Origin: JADHLJ01 sp038116915
GTDB lineage: Bacteria; Pseudomonadota; Alphaproteobacteria; Thalassobaculales; Thalassobaculaceae
Direction: 5' to 3'
Assembly: GCA_038116915.1 (NCBI GenBank)
Contig: JAYOEU010000002.1
Location: 67,543 to 131,542 of the forward strand
Length of the DNA stretch: 64,000 bases
The notes beneath the pieces were generated by a model. It made no database searches, was not told the origin of the DNA, and saw only the letters and a program-made list of their open reading frames with translations. Both the position numbers and the translations under genes were made by a program. The stretch's first letter is position 1, and each line of letters opens with the position of its first letter. Shown in pieces: positions 42,647 to 50,795 of this stretch.

Positions 42647-43720
42647 ATGACAGACATCCCGTTTAGCACGGTCATCGAAAAACTGAGCGGCGCGCGCGTG
42701 ATGCTCGTGGGTGGCGCCGGATTTATCGGCCACAATCTGGCGATGCTGCTGCGCGCGAACAATGTCGAGACGATGGTTCTCGACAACATGATGGTCAACA
42801 GTCTGGTCGACAACGCGTTTCATGACCGGGGTGACCTGATCAAGCGCAAGCTGAACATTCATTTTCTGATGAGCCGGTTTGACATGATGCGCGAAGCAGG
42901 GGTGCAGCTGCGGAACTCCGACGCGCGAAACTTCGCCGACATGGCTCAGGCGTTCGATGCCTTCAAGCCGACCAAGGTCGTACATCTCGCGGCGATCGCG
43001 AGCGCGGTGGAGGCCCGTAAGAATCCTGGCCTGTGCTTCGATCTTCAGCTCACGACCCTGCGCAATGTCCTGGAGCTGTGCCGGCTCAGCCATGATCAGG
43101 TCGAGACGCTGATGCTGTTGAGTTCCAGCACCGTCTATGGCGACTTTGAGGGCGATTCGGTTGACGAGACCACCCGTCCCCGTCCCCGAGGCATCTATGC
43201 GAATACGAAATACATGGCCGAACGCCTGGTGCGGACCTATCACCACACCGACGGTCTCGGGACCTGTATCGTCCGGCCGAGCGCGCTTTACGGCGAGCGG
43301 TGTGTGAGCCGGCGGGTCAGCCAGGCTTTCATCGAAAATGCACTCGCCGGCCGCCCGCTGTTGCTGGAAGGCGGGGGTGATGGCCGTCTCGACTTCACCT
43401 ATATCGAGGATCTGGCCGAGGGCATGGTTCGGGCATTGGGCCTTCATGGCGGCCGCGGCACTTCGGATACCTTCAATCTGACCTACGGCAATGCCAGGAC
43501 GATTGCCGAGCTTGCGGCCATCGTGAAAGAGGTTGTGCCGACGGCCATCCTTGAGGATCGTCCCCGCGCGGCCGAGAAACCGGTGCGCGGCACCCTGCGC
43601 ATGGATAAGGCGCGCGACCGGCTCGGCTTCAACCCGAGTTGGCCGCTGGAGCGGGGCTACAAGCAGTATTGCGAATGGTACGTGGAGGAATGGCGGAAGG
43701 TGGTGGGAGCCAACGCGTGA
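42647..43720 (+). CDS. NAD-dependent epimerase/dehydratase (extended SDR)
   Basis: This 357-residue extended SDR acts on a nucleotide sugar. It has the cofactor motif VMLVGGAGFIGHNLAMLL near residue 19, VVHLAAIASAVEARKNP near residue 109, SSSTVYGDFEG, and the catalytic YANTKYMAERL (Tyr-x3-Lys). The C-terminus has a TYIEDLAEGMVRAL segment and the 'R-Gx-L...A...LGF-P...L..G' end of UDP-glucose 4-epimerase-like proteins. GAGACAGGAAA precedes the ATG at 42647. Its stop overlaps the next gene by four bases. It begins a four-gene run with a nucleotidyltransferase, a small protein and a methyltransferase; the sugar product cannot be assigned. Confidence 0.9.
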   Translation: MTDIPFSTVIEKLSGARVMLVGGAGFIGHNLAMLLRANNVETMVLDNMMVNSLVDNAFHDRGDLIKRKLNIHFLMSRFDMMREAGVQLRNSDARNFADMAQAFDAFKPTKVVHLAAIASAVEARKNPGLCFDLQLTTLRNVLELCRLSHDQVETLMLLSSSTVYGDFEGDSVDETTRPRPRGIYANTKYMAERLVRTYHHTDGLGTCIVRPSALYGERCVSRRVSQAFIENALAGRPLLLEGGGDGRLDFTYIEDLAEGMVRALGLHGGRGTSDTFNLTYGNARTIAELAAIVKEVVPTAILEDRPRAAEKPVRGTLRMDKARDRLGFNPSWPLERGYKQYCEWYVEEWRKVVGANA

Positions 43721-44418
43721 ATGACGCGATCATCGTGTTTGCGCGTCTGGATTCCTCCCGCCTGCCCGGCAAGGCCCTCAGGCCGATCGCCGGAAAGCTG
43801 CTCCTCGACCGGGTGATAGAGAGGTGCCGGGCGACGCCGGGTGCGCCCCCGGTCATCGTCGCAACCTCGGACCGCGGCACGGACGATCCCATCGCGGATC
43901 ACGTCGCCGGATGCGGGGAGCGGCTCTTCCGAGGTGCCGCTCAGGATGTCGCGGGCCGAGCACTGGCCTGCGCCAAAAACCACGATCTGGATCTTTTCGT
44001 TCGGATCAGCGGGGACAGCCCGTTCATCGAACCGGCTCTGATCGGCCAATGCCTCACCCGAGCCCGCAACGGCGGCGCGGAGCTGATCACCAATGTTTTC
44101 CCGCGGACCTATCCGATCGGTGTCAGCGTGGAGGCGATCACGACCTCCGCCATGGCACGGATCGTCGAAGAGACCGACGATCCCGATGACCGCGAACACG
44201 TGACCCGCTACGCCTACCGGCATGTGGAACGGTTTCGGGTGGAAAATCTCACCGCGTCCGACGACCGCTATGCCGGGGTCAGTCTGTCGGTTGATACGCC
44301 CGCGGACTATGACAAGGCCTGCTGGATTTTTGAAACTCATGGCGATGGCGTCGATCTTGATACCGCCGTGGCCGCCGCGCGGGAATGGGACAAGCGCCGA
44401 GGGGAGCTCCAGAAATGA
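43717..44418 (+). CDS. SpsF/CMP-KDO-synthetase-like nucleotidyltransferase
   Basis: The 233-residue protein matches cytidylyltransferase-family proteins such as SpsF and NeuA-type enzymes. It has IIVFARLDSSRLPGKALRPIAGKLLLDRVIERC near residue 5, ATSDRGTDDPIADHV, DLFVRISGDSPFIEPALIGQCL near residue 91, and SLSVDTPADYDKACWIFE. The N-terminal 'ARxxSxRLPGKxL' loop binds the nucleotide. It probably activates an acidic or deoxy sugar. It starts with GTG overlapping the epimerase stop (GTGA) and ends overlapping the next ATG (ATGA). Confidence 0.87.
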   Translation: MNDAIIVFARLDSSRLPGKALRPIAGKLLLDRVIERCRATPGAPPVIVATSDRGTDDPIADHVAGCGERLFRGAAQDVAGRALACAKNHDLDLFVRISGDSPFIEPALIGQCLTRARNGGAELITNVFPRTYPIGVSVEAITTSAMARIVEETDDPDDREHVTRYAYRHVERFRVENLTASDDRYAGVSLSVDTPADYDKACWIFETHGDGVDLDTAVAAAREWDKRRGELQK

Positions 44419-44780
44419 AAGTTACTGAGATTACGCCACCTCGCGCTTTCAAGGTCGGGCATGCGGGACGGGAAATCGAACTTCACCATGTTCTCGATCT
44501 GGAACTCGGACATGACGAACAGGTGACGCTAAAGACCGAAAGCGGCGCCGAATTCGATGTCTGCCGGAAGTCCTGGGGCTATTATGCCACGCCGTCGCTG
44601 AATGGCCGTCTCGCCGCGTTCGGCTATCGGAGCTGTCTGGTCAACAGCGGGCCGAGACGCTACGTCCAACTGGTGGAAAAGCACTGCATGGAGGAGTATC
44701 TGGCCTATGTGGCGGAACAGGACATGGAGATCGTTGCCTGGCTGGACGGCGACGAAATCGAGTGGGTAGACAAAGCCTGA
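44415..44780 (+). CDS. Unknown 121-residue protein in the sugar-nucleotide cluster
   Basis: I do not recognise this protein. It has no signal peptide, membrane segment or known motif. The start is beta-rich (KVTEITPPRAFKVGHAGREIELHHVLDLELGHDEQVTLKT). The middle holds two Cys (FDVCRKSWGYYATPS, SCLVNSGPRRYVQLVEKHC adds two more), and the end is acidic (IVAWLDGDEIEWVDKA). The gene is tightly embedded: its ATG overlaps the nucleotidyltransferase stop and the methyltransferase starts 24 bases later. This coupling argues that it works with the sugar pathway, possibly as a small partner or binding protein. Confidence 0.75.
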   Translation: MKVTEITPPRAFKVGHAGREIELHHVLDLELGHDEQVTLKTESGAEFDVCRKSWGYYATPSLNGRLAAFGYRSCLVNSGPRRYVQLVEKHCMEEYLAYVAEQDMEIVAWLDGDEIEWVDKA

Positions 44781-44803
44781 CAAGCACTTCGCGGGAGCGA
44801 GCG

Positions 44804-45574
44804 ATGGCACAACGAATGACGGCACGAGACCAGGCAATGCAGGCTCTCTGGGACGAGTCGTTCCGGGATCAGATCGCGAGCGGCGCTTACAACACCGCGC
44901 CCGTCGAGGCCCTGGTCCGGTTTGTATCGCACTATCTGCGCGACCGTTACCCTGACTCCGCGAGCCATCGGAAGCTTCGGTTCCTTGAGGTCGGTAGCGG
45001 CGCCGGCCCGAATCTGATGTGGCTTGCCGAAAAGGGCATTGAAGCCAATGGCGTCGATATCTCGCCCAGCGCCGTCACGCTCTGCCGCCAGGTGTTCGAG
45101 GCGCGCGGGATGGCGGGGCGTCTGGGACGCCTCGAACATGCCTCGGCCACCGCGCTTCCCTTCGAGGACAATTCCCTGGACGGAGTGCTGGAATCGTGTG
45201 TTTTCCAGCACCTTAACAAGGCGGACCGTGAGAAGGCCCATGCCGAGGTCGTCCGGGTGTTGAAACCCGGCGGCGTGTTTGTCGGCCACATGATCAGCAA
45301 CGCTCACACCACGTATCTTGCCAAGAAGCACCAGGAGGATCCGGCGGACCCGGGGACTCTCGATCTTGAAACCGACGCCTCGCCGGGGCGTGTCCATCTC
45401 GAATCCATCGGACTCGCGCATTTCTTCGCCAAGGAGGAATACGCCGAATTGCTGAAAGGCTGCTCGGTGATCGATCCGTGCGAGACCACCTATGAACTCC
45501 CCCGCGAGGAAGCCAAACGGCGCGGATACGATTTTTACCGTCAGGCGATGTGGATCGTCTACGCGGTGAAGTGA
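44804..45574 (+). CDS. Class I SAM-dependent methyltransferase in the sugar cluster
   Basis: The 256-residue methyltransferase has motif I LRFLEVGSGAGPNLMWLAEKG near residue 58, acidic GVDISPSAVTLCRQ, motif II-like ATALPFEDNSLDGVLESCVFQHLN, and motif III VVRVLKPGGVFVGHMIS. These are the residues needed for SAM binding. GGGAGCGAG precedes the ATG at 44804. It ends the four-gene run and may methylate the sugar, the carrier or a neighbouring product. It is convergent with a second, unrelated methyltransferase gene. Confidence 0.87.
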   Translation: MAQRMTARDQAMQALWDESFRDQIASGAYNTAPVEALVRFVSHYLRDRYPDSASHRKLRFLEVGSGAGPNLMWLAEKGIEANGVDISPSAVTLCRQVFEARGMAGRLGRLEHASATALPFEDNSLDGVLESCVFQHLNKADREKAHAEVVRVLKPGGVFVGHMISNAHTTYLAKKHQEDPADPGTLDLETDASPGRVHLESIGLAHFFAKEEYAELLKGCSVIDPCETTYELPREEAKRRGYDFYRQAMWIVYAVK

Positions 45575-45583
45575 CCCGCCGCT

Positions 45584-46501
45584 CTAGGTTGGTTCGCCGG
45601 CCTGCTCACCCGCCGGTTTCTCTTCAGCGCCGATCGCGTCGGCCAACCGGGCTCGGGCGCTACCGGGTCGCAGGGGTTGTTGCTGCGAGGCGTCCGGCGC
45701 CCATCCGGTCATCGTCAGGATCTGAAAAGTTGCCGGAATGCGTCCGTCGGGGCCGGCGAATTTTTCCTGATAGATTTCCGCGGCCCGCATGAACATGCCC
45801 CGGCGCGTAGCGGCCCGATGCCGCTCGATGACCGTGTTGCTCTCACCCATGCCTCTGAGATCGGCCATCAGGGCGAAGAGATTATCATAGGTCACTGTCA
45901 GAATGTCGCTGTCGACCACCGGCAGGGCGAAACCCGCGCGTTGCAGCAGACCGCCGAGGTCGGGGATATCCGCGAAGGGAGAAACCCTCGGGCTGATGCC
46001 TCCGGTGACCTCGATTTCGGCTTCGCTCAGAACCTCACGCAGTTCGACCAACGTGTTTCCGCCAAGAACCGAGGCCAAAAACATCCCGTCTGGCCTCAAT
46101 GCCCTGCGGATCTGCACCAGAGCGCCGGGCAGGTCGTTCACCCAATGCAGGGAAAGACAACTTAGCACCGCATCCAGGCTGGCCTCGGCGAACGGCAACG
46201 CCTCCTCGTCGCACGCAAGCGCCGGCCCCCCGGACCCGGCTTCGGCGGCCATTCCAGGCGACAGGTCGGCATGGACGATCCAGGGTTTCGCAAGGCCTCG
46301 CGGCCAGACGCTCGCCAAGGTCCCGCTGCGCGAGCCGAGATTAAGAACCGTTCCGAAGCTGCGATTGAGATCCAGGAGACGATCCGCCAAACGGTCCGCG
46401 GCCTCGGCGATCAGAAAATCGAATTCTCGAAAACACGGCGCCGCGCGATCCCTGCGGCGGCGCAGCAATTGGCGGTCGAAAATGACGGGGCTCTGGTTCA
46501 T
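45584..46501 (-). CDS. SAM-dependent methyltransferase, NDUFAF5/BioC-like
   Basis: This 305-residue protein begins VIFDRQLLRRRRDRAA, a signature of proteins related to mitochondrial NDUFAF5, which modifies a complex I subunit, and to BioC. Motif I is VLNLGSRSGTLASVW near residue 66 (Arg-Ser in place of the usual glycine-rich loop GSGxG), and SLDAVLSCLSLHWVNDLPGALVQIRRALRPDGMFLASVLGG follows in pieces. In alphaproteobacteria such genes typically sit beside comF, as here on the opposite strand. A role in complex I assembly is a family-based inference. Confidence 0.82.
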   Translation of the reverse strand: MNQSPVIFDRQLLRRRRDRAAPCFREFDFLIAEAADRLADRLLDLNRSFGTVLNLGSRSGTLASVWPRGLAKPWIVHADLSPGMAAEAGSGGPALACDEEALPFAEASLDAVLSCLSLHWVNDLPGALVQIRRALRPDGMFLASVLGGNTLVELREVLSEAEIEVTGGISPRVSPFADIPDLGGLLQRAGFALPVVDSDILTVTYDNLFALMADLRGMGESNTVIERHRAATRRGMFMRAAEIYQEKFAGPDGRIPATFQILTMTGWAPDASQQQPLRPGSARARLADAIGAEEKPAGEQAGEPT

Positions 46502-46595
46502 GGGCGGACCATGCCACGCCGGCACCTCGGGAAAACAGCCCAAATCCTTCCATAACCCAGGTGAGGATCACTTAACCCGACCGTTGGACCGAAAC

Positions 46596-47369
46596 GTGCT
46601 CGAACCGGGATTGCAAACTCGGACCAAGATTTTTTCCTCGGCGGCGCGGTCAATTCGGCGCGGCGCGCGTTGGTTGCTGGACGCGGTTCTGCCGCCGCGA
46701 TGTCCCGGATGCGGGATCATTGTCGATACACCGGCGGCGGTGTGCGGGAGCTGTTGGTCGGCCATTGCCTTTGTCGCCGAGCCGCTGTGCCAACGATGTG
46801 GCGGACCGTTCGAGTTCAGCGTTGCCGACCGTAGCGTCTGTGGGCGCTGTCTTTCCGATCCGCCGGTCTTCGAGCGCGCCAGGGCGGCCGCGCTTTATGA
46901 CGATGCGAGCCGCCGTTTGATCCTCAAGTTCAAGCATGGTGACGGCTTGCATCTGGCGCCGTTATTCGGCGCCTGGCTCGCGCGGAGCGGCGCCGGTTTG
47001 CTGGCGGAGGCGGACCTGCTTGTCCCGGTGCCGTTGCACCGTACCCGGCTGTTCGCGCGGCGCTATAATCAGGCGGCAATCCTTGCGCTCGACCTCGGTT
47101 GCCGCGCCGAGGTGCCGGTCGATGTCCTGGGTCTGATCCGCGCCCGCCGGACACCGTCGCAAGGCACCAGAACGCGCCTCGGTAGGGAGCGCAACGTCCG
47201 GGGTGCGTTCAAGGTCGCGCCCGGTCTCGGCGCGAAATTGAAAGGCAAGCGCGTCCTGCTGATCGACGATGTGCTGACCTCCGGCGCCACAGTGAACGCC
47301 TGCGCGCGCGTTCTGTTGCGCTCGGGCGCAGCGGCGGTCGACGTGCTGACCATTGCCCGGGTCCCCTGA
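46596..47369 (+). CDS. ComF family protein
   Basis: The 257-residue protein has the double-zinc-ribbon and phosphoribosyltransferase layout of ComF/GntX. The cysteines are in PPRCPGCGII and CGSC (near residues 34-50), then CQRCGG and CGRC. The PRTase part has PVPLHRTRLFARRYNQAAILA and the PRPP loop VLLIDDVLTSGATV near residue 220. ComF proteins are linked to DNA uptake or handling of transforming DNA, but many species keep them without competence. GTG at 46596 is the most likely start, although its ribosome-binding site is weak; TTG at 46584 is another in-frame choice. Confidence 0.87.
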   Translation: MLEPGLQTRTKIFSSAARSIRRGARWLLDAVLPPRCPGCGIIVDTPAAVCGSCWSAIAFVAEPLCQRCGGPFEFSVADRSVCGRCLSDPPVFERARAAALYDDASRRLILKFKHGDGLHLAPLFGAWLARSGAGLLAEADLLVPVPLHRTRLFARRYNQAAILALDLGCRAEVPVDVLGLIRARRTPSQGTRTRLGRERNVRGAFKVAPGLGAKLKGKRVLLIDDVLTSGATVNACARVLLRSGAAAVDVLTIARVP

Positions 47370-47514
47370 ATTCGCTTGAGTGGCCAGCAGGATCGTGTTT
47401 GATCGCGGGGACCGGAGCCGGCCCCTTGGCGCACGGTATCGGGAACGGGTACCGTCCGCATGACAATCGCCGCAGGGGTGGCGGTTCGAACACGATTCAT
47501 CTGGGGAGAATATC

Positions 47515-48405
47515 ATGGCGCGTATCGGCTTCATCGGCTTGGGCAATATGGGCGGGCCGATGGCGCGCAATCTGATCAAGGCAGGACATAGCCTCAAGGT
47601 CTTCGATCTTTCTGAGGACGCCATCAGCTTCGTGGTGCAGTCCGGCGCCAAGGCGGCCGAGTCGGTCAAGGATGCCGCGTCCGGCGTCGATTTCGTGGTC
47701 AGCATGCTGCCCGTCGGAGCCAATGTCCGAAAGGTGTTCATGAACGACGGTGTCATCGCGGCGGCGGACCCCGGTACCCTGTTCATCGATTCCTCAACCA
47801 TCGACGTTGAGTCGGCGCAGGCGGCGGCTGCCGCGGCGAAAGCGGCGGGATTCGCGATGCTGGACGCGCCGGTGTCCGGCGGCGTCGTCGGGGCCGATGC
47901 CGGCACCCTTACATTCATGTGCGGCGGCGATGCCTCCACCTTCGAGAAGGCGAAACCGATCCTGCAGGGCATGGGCAAGAACATTGTCCATTGCGGTGCG
48001 TCGGGCCTCGGCCAGGTCACGAAGATCTGCAACAACATGCTGGCCGGCATCAATTCGCTTGCCGCGGCCGAGGCGATGGTCATGGGTGAGCGCCTGGGTG
48101 TCTCCAAGGAAGTCCTCTACAATGTGATTTCCACGTCAACCGGTCGCTCGTTTATCTTTGAGAATTCGAACCCGATGCCGGGCGTGGTGGCGACCTCGCC
48201 GTCCAGCAATCAGTTCAAGCCCGGCTTCATGGCCAAGCTGATGCTGAAGGATCTGAGGCTGTCGCAGGCCGCGGCCCAGGCCGCCGGTTCGCCGACACCG
48301 TTGGGGGCGACGGCGACGGCGGTGTTTCAGATGCTGATCGAGAACGGTCATGGCAATCTCGATACCTCGAGCATCATCAAGGTGATCGACCCGAAGACCA
48401 AATAA
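47515..48405 (+). CDS. mmsB: 3-hydroxyisobutyrate dehydrogenase-type enzyme
   Basis: This enzyme oxidises 3-hydroxyisobutyrate to methylmalonate semialdehyde in valine degradation. The 296-residue protein has the NAD motif RIGFIGLGNMGGPMARNL at the start, the substrate motif DAPVSGG (Ser121-Gly-Gly), and catalytic Lys170 in GQVTKICNNML. The length and these motifs match HIBADH rather than tartronate semialdehyde reductase, though substrate preference within the beta-hydroxyacid family can vary. ATG at 47515 is preceded by GGGGAGAAT. It is followed after 45 bases by a CoA-transferase gene; other valine-degradation genes are not seen. Confidence 0.88.
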   Translation: MARIGFIGLGNMGGPMARNLIKAGHSLKVFDLSEDAISFVVQSGAKAAESVKDAASGVDFVVSMLPVGANVRKVFMNDGVIAAADPGTLFIDSSTIDVESAQAAAAAAKAAGFAMLDAPVSGGVVGADAGTLTFMCGGDASTFEKAKPILQGMGKNIVHCGASGLGQVTKICNNMLAGINSLAAAEAMVMGERLGVSKEVLYNVISTSTGRSFIFENSNPMPGVVATSPSSNQFKPGFMAKLMLKDLRLSQAAAQAAGSPTPLGATATAVFQMLIENGHGNLDTSSIIKVIDPKTK

Positions 48406-48450
48406 CAGGTCCGCGCGCCGCGGCCTGATATCAGAGAAGGGAGCCTGTCC

Positions 48451-49614
48451 ATGTCGTCCCTGTCACATTTGAAGGTGCTGGATCTTACCAATCACCTTTC
48501 CGGTCCCTATTGCGCGATGATTCTTGCCGATCACGGCGCCGACGTGATCAAGGTGGAGAACCCGGCGGGTGGTGATTCCCTGCGTCAGACGCCGCCGTTC
48601 CAGGATGGTGAGAGCGCGCCTTTCATGCTCTGGAACCGCAACAAGCGCTCTGTCGCCTTCAACCTGAAAGATCCGACCGATCTCGGCCATCTGAAGAAGA
48701 TGATCGAAATGGCCGATGTGCTGATCGAGAACTTCAAGCCCGGCGTCGCCGAGCGGCTGGGCATCGGCTACGAGGCGGCCTCCAGGATAAATCCGCGGCT
48801 GATCTACTGCTCGATTTCAGGCTTCGGCCAGACCGGGCTGTATTCGCATCGCGGCGGGTTCGATCTGATCGCGTGCGGAATGTCAGGCCTGATGTCGGTC
48901 AACGGTCCGCCGGACGGGCCGCCCTACCGCATCCCGGTACCGGTCACCGATGTCTGTGGCGGCATGAACGGAGCCATCGGGATCCTGATCGCCCTTGCGG
49001 CACGGGAGCGGACCGGCAGGGGCCAGCACGTCGATACCTCCTTGTTCGAATCCGGGATCGCACTCGGCGTCTATGAGGCGGCCAATGTCTTCGCCAATGG
49101 CGAGGTGCCGGAGCGGCTCGGCCAGGCGCATCGCGGCAGCGCGCCCTATCAGCTGTTTCTGACGAAGGATGGTTACATGACTATCGGCGGAGCGCAGGAC
49201 AGTTTCTGGCGCGGCGCCTGCAAGATCCTGGGCTGCGAGCATCTGGTCGACGACCCGCGCTTCAAGACCAAGGCCGACCGGGTCGCGAACAACAAGGAAC
49301 TGGTTCCGGAACTGGAGGTCTATTTCAAGCAGCAGACCACCGCCGCGCTATGTGAGGCCTTCGAGACGGCGGGCATCCCGGCGGGACCGGTGATGAACCA
49401 TGTCGAGGTCTACAACGATCCGCAAACCATCGCCCGGGAGATGGTGGTCGATGTTCAACATCCCAAGGTGGGCGCGATGAAAACCATCGGCGTGCCGGTA
49501 AAACTGTCGGAAACACCCGGTTCAATCCGCCGGCCGGCGCCGCTTCTGGGTGAACATACCGCGGAAGTGATCGCCGAATGGACTAGGCCGGCTGTGGAAG
49601 CCGCGGACGACTGA
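48451..49614 (+). CDS. Family III (CaiB/BaiF) CoA-transferase
   Basis: Family III transferases move CoA between carboxylic acids. The 387-residue product has LKVLDLTNHLSGPYCAMILADHGADVIKVENP near the N-terminus and the catalytic Asp167 in VTDVCGGMNGAIGILIALAARE. RNKRSVAFNLKDPTD near residue 63 and GRGQHVDTSLFES near residue 190 are further family marks. Formyl-CoA, crotonobetainyl-CoA and many other substrates occur, so the specific one is open. Its neighbour mmsB suggests branched-chain acid metabolism, but there is no clear operon signal between the two. Confidence 0.9.
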   Translation: MSSLSHLKVLDLTNHLSGPYCAMILADHGADVIKVENPAGGDSLRQTPPFQDGESAPFMLWNRNKRSVAFNLKDPTDLGHLKKMIEMADVLIENFKPGVAERLGIGYEAASRINPRLIYCSISGFGQTGLYSHRGGFDLIACGMSGLMSVNGPPDGPPYRIPVPVTDVCGGMNGAIGILIALAARERTGRGQHVDTSLFESGIALGVYEAANVFANGEVPERLGQAHRGSAPYQLFLTKDGYMTIGGAQDSFWRGACKILGCEHLVDDPRFKTKADRVANNKELVPELEVYFKQQTTAALCEAFETAGIPAGPVMNHVEVYNDPQTIAREMVVDVQHPKVGAMKTIGVPVKLSETPGSIRRPAPLLGEHTAEVIAEWTRPAVEAADD

Positions 49615-49719
49615 TACCATATGCGCGATGCGGCGGATTCTTCGGCCGCGCGAGATCCTGTTTAGTCTGATCCGACGGGCTTGGCCCGGAGGATTGCAAC
49701 GCCTCACATGGAGCCCGAC

Positions 49720-50412
49720 ATGCTGAAGTTCTACTATAACACCGCGCCGAACCCGATGAAGGTGGCGCTGTTCCTTGAGGAAGCCGGCCTGGACTACGAA
49801 CCGGTTCCGGTCGACTCGCGTCAGGGGGACCAGTTCAAGCCCGAGTATCTGGCGATCAATCCGAATGCCAAGTCACCCTCGATCGTCGATGACGGCAACG
49901 TGGTCTTCGACAGCAATGCGATCCTGCTCTATCTCGGCGAAAAGACCGGCAAGTTCATGCCCGCCGATACCTTGGCGGCACGCGGTGAACTGCTCTCTTG
50001 GATGATGTTCGTCGCGACCGGGATAGGACCCTATTCCGGCCAGTCGGTGCATTTCCGCCACTATGCGCCCGGTGAAAACAAATATGCCGTCAACCGCTAC
50101 CTCTTCGAAGCCGAGCGGCATTACGGGATCCTGAACGACCGTCTTTCCAGCCGCGCCTATATGCTGGGCGACAAATACACGATCGTCGACATGTGCGTGT
50201 GGGGCTGGGCCCGGATGGTGCCGTTGGTGATTGGTGACGGCGCGCTCGAGGGGATGCCGCATTTGAAACGTCTGGTGGACGAGATCAATGCCCGCCCCGC
50301 GTCCGGGCGCGCGCTATCGATCAAGGATCGGCACGGCCATGTCTTCAAGACCGAAATGGACGAGCAGGCCAAGAACTTCATGTTCCCCCAGAACGCGCGC
50401 CTCGCCAGTTAG
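49720..50412 (+). CDS. Glutathione S-transferase family protein
   Basis: The 230-residue protein has the thioredoxin-like N-terminal domain (LKFYYNTAPNPMKVALFLEEAGLDYE), the cis-Pro region NPNAKSPSIVDDGNVVFDSNAILLYLGEKTG, and an all-helical C-domain. In the C-domain, ML(G)DKYTIVDMCVWGWARM carries the N-capping Asp. It resembles YfcG/Nu-class GSTs, which act on disulfides. The chosen ATG at 49720 has GGAG 6 bases upstream; ATGs at 49708 and further upstream are in frame. Glutaredoxin and a nitrilase-family amidase follow, which makes this a small thiol/glutathione neighbourhood. Confidence 0.9.
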   Translation: MLKFYYNTAPNPMKVALFLEEAGLDYEPVPVDSRQGDQFKPEYLAINPNAKSPSIVDDGNVVFDSNAILLYLGEKTGKFMPADTLAARGELLSWMMFVATGIGPYSGQSVHFRHYAPGENKYAVNRYLFEAERHYGILNDRLSSRAYMLGDKYTIVDMCVWGWARMVPLVIGDGALEGMPHLKRLVDEINARPASGRALSIKDRHGHVFKTEMDEQAKNFMFPQNARLAS

Positions 50413-50444
50413 GCGAGCCGTTGCGTCCATGGGTCAAGGAAGCC

Positions 50445-50477
50445 GAGGCCCGGGCTGGACAAGGCCGCCCGGGCCTC
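50445..50477. terminator. 11-bp inverted repeat between gst and grxC
   Basis: GAGGCCCGGGC (50445-50455) and GCCCGGGCCTC (50467-50477) form a perfect stem around an 11-base loop. A TTTTTT run occurs only 21 bases later, just before the grxC ribosome-binding site. It may end the gst transcript or act in the grxC leader. Confidence 0.5.
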
Positions 50478-50515
50478 GTATCCGTAGAATTAGCCTGCTT
50501 TTTTGGAGGTCTTTG

Positions 50516-50770
50516 ATGGCCAGTGTGGAAATCTACACCACCATGTGGTGCCCGTATTGTCATCGCGCGAAGAAGCTGCTGTCCAGCAAGGGCGTTGCCT
50601 TCACCGAGATCGATGTCGGCATGATCGGTACCAAGAAGAAGGAGATGCTGCAGCGCGCCGAAGGCCGGCAAACTGTGCCGCAAATCTTCATCAATGGCGT
50701 CGGTATCGGCGGGTCGGACGATTTGGCCGCGCTCGAAGCTAGTGGTAAGCTCGATCCGATGCTGGCCTGA
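50516..50770 (+). CDS. grxC: Glutaredoxin 3
   Basis: Glutaredoxins reduce disulfides and protein-glutathione adducts with glutathione. The 84-residue protein has the dithiol active site C12-P-Y-C15 in TTMWCPYCHRAKKLL, the TVPQIFING segment with cis-Pro near residue 54, and GIGGSDDLAALE for glutathione contact. This length and these motifs fit GrxC. GGAGG precedes the ATG at 50516. The following nitrilase-family gene starts 25 bases after its stop, so the two are probably co-transcribed. Confidence 0.96.
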   Translation: MASVEIYTTMWCPYCHRAKKLLSSKGVAFTEIDVGMIGTKKKEMLQRAEGRQTVPQIFINGVGIGGSDDLAALEASGKLDPMLA

Positions 50771-50795
50771 AGCCGCGCCAACCGGGAATGATCTC

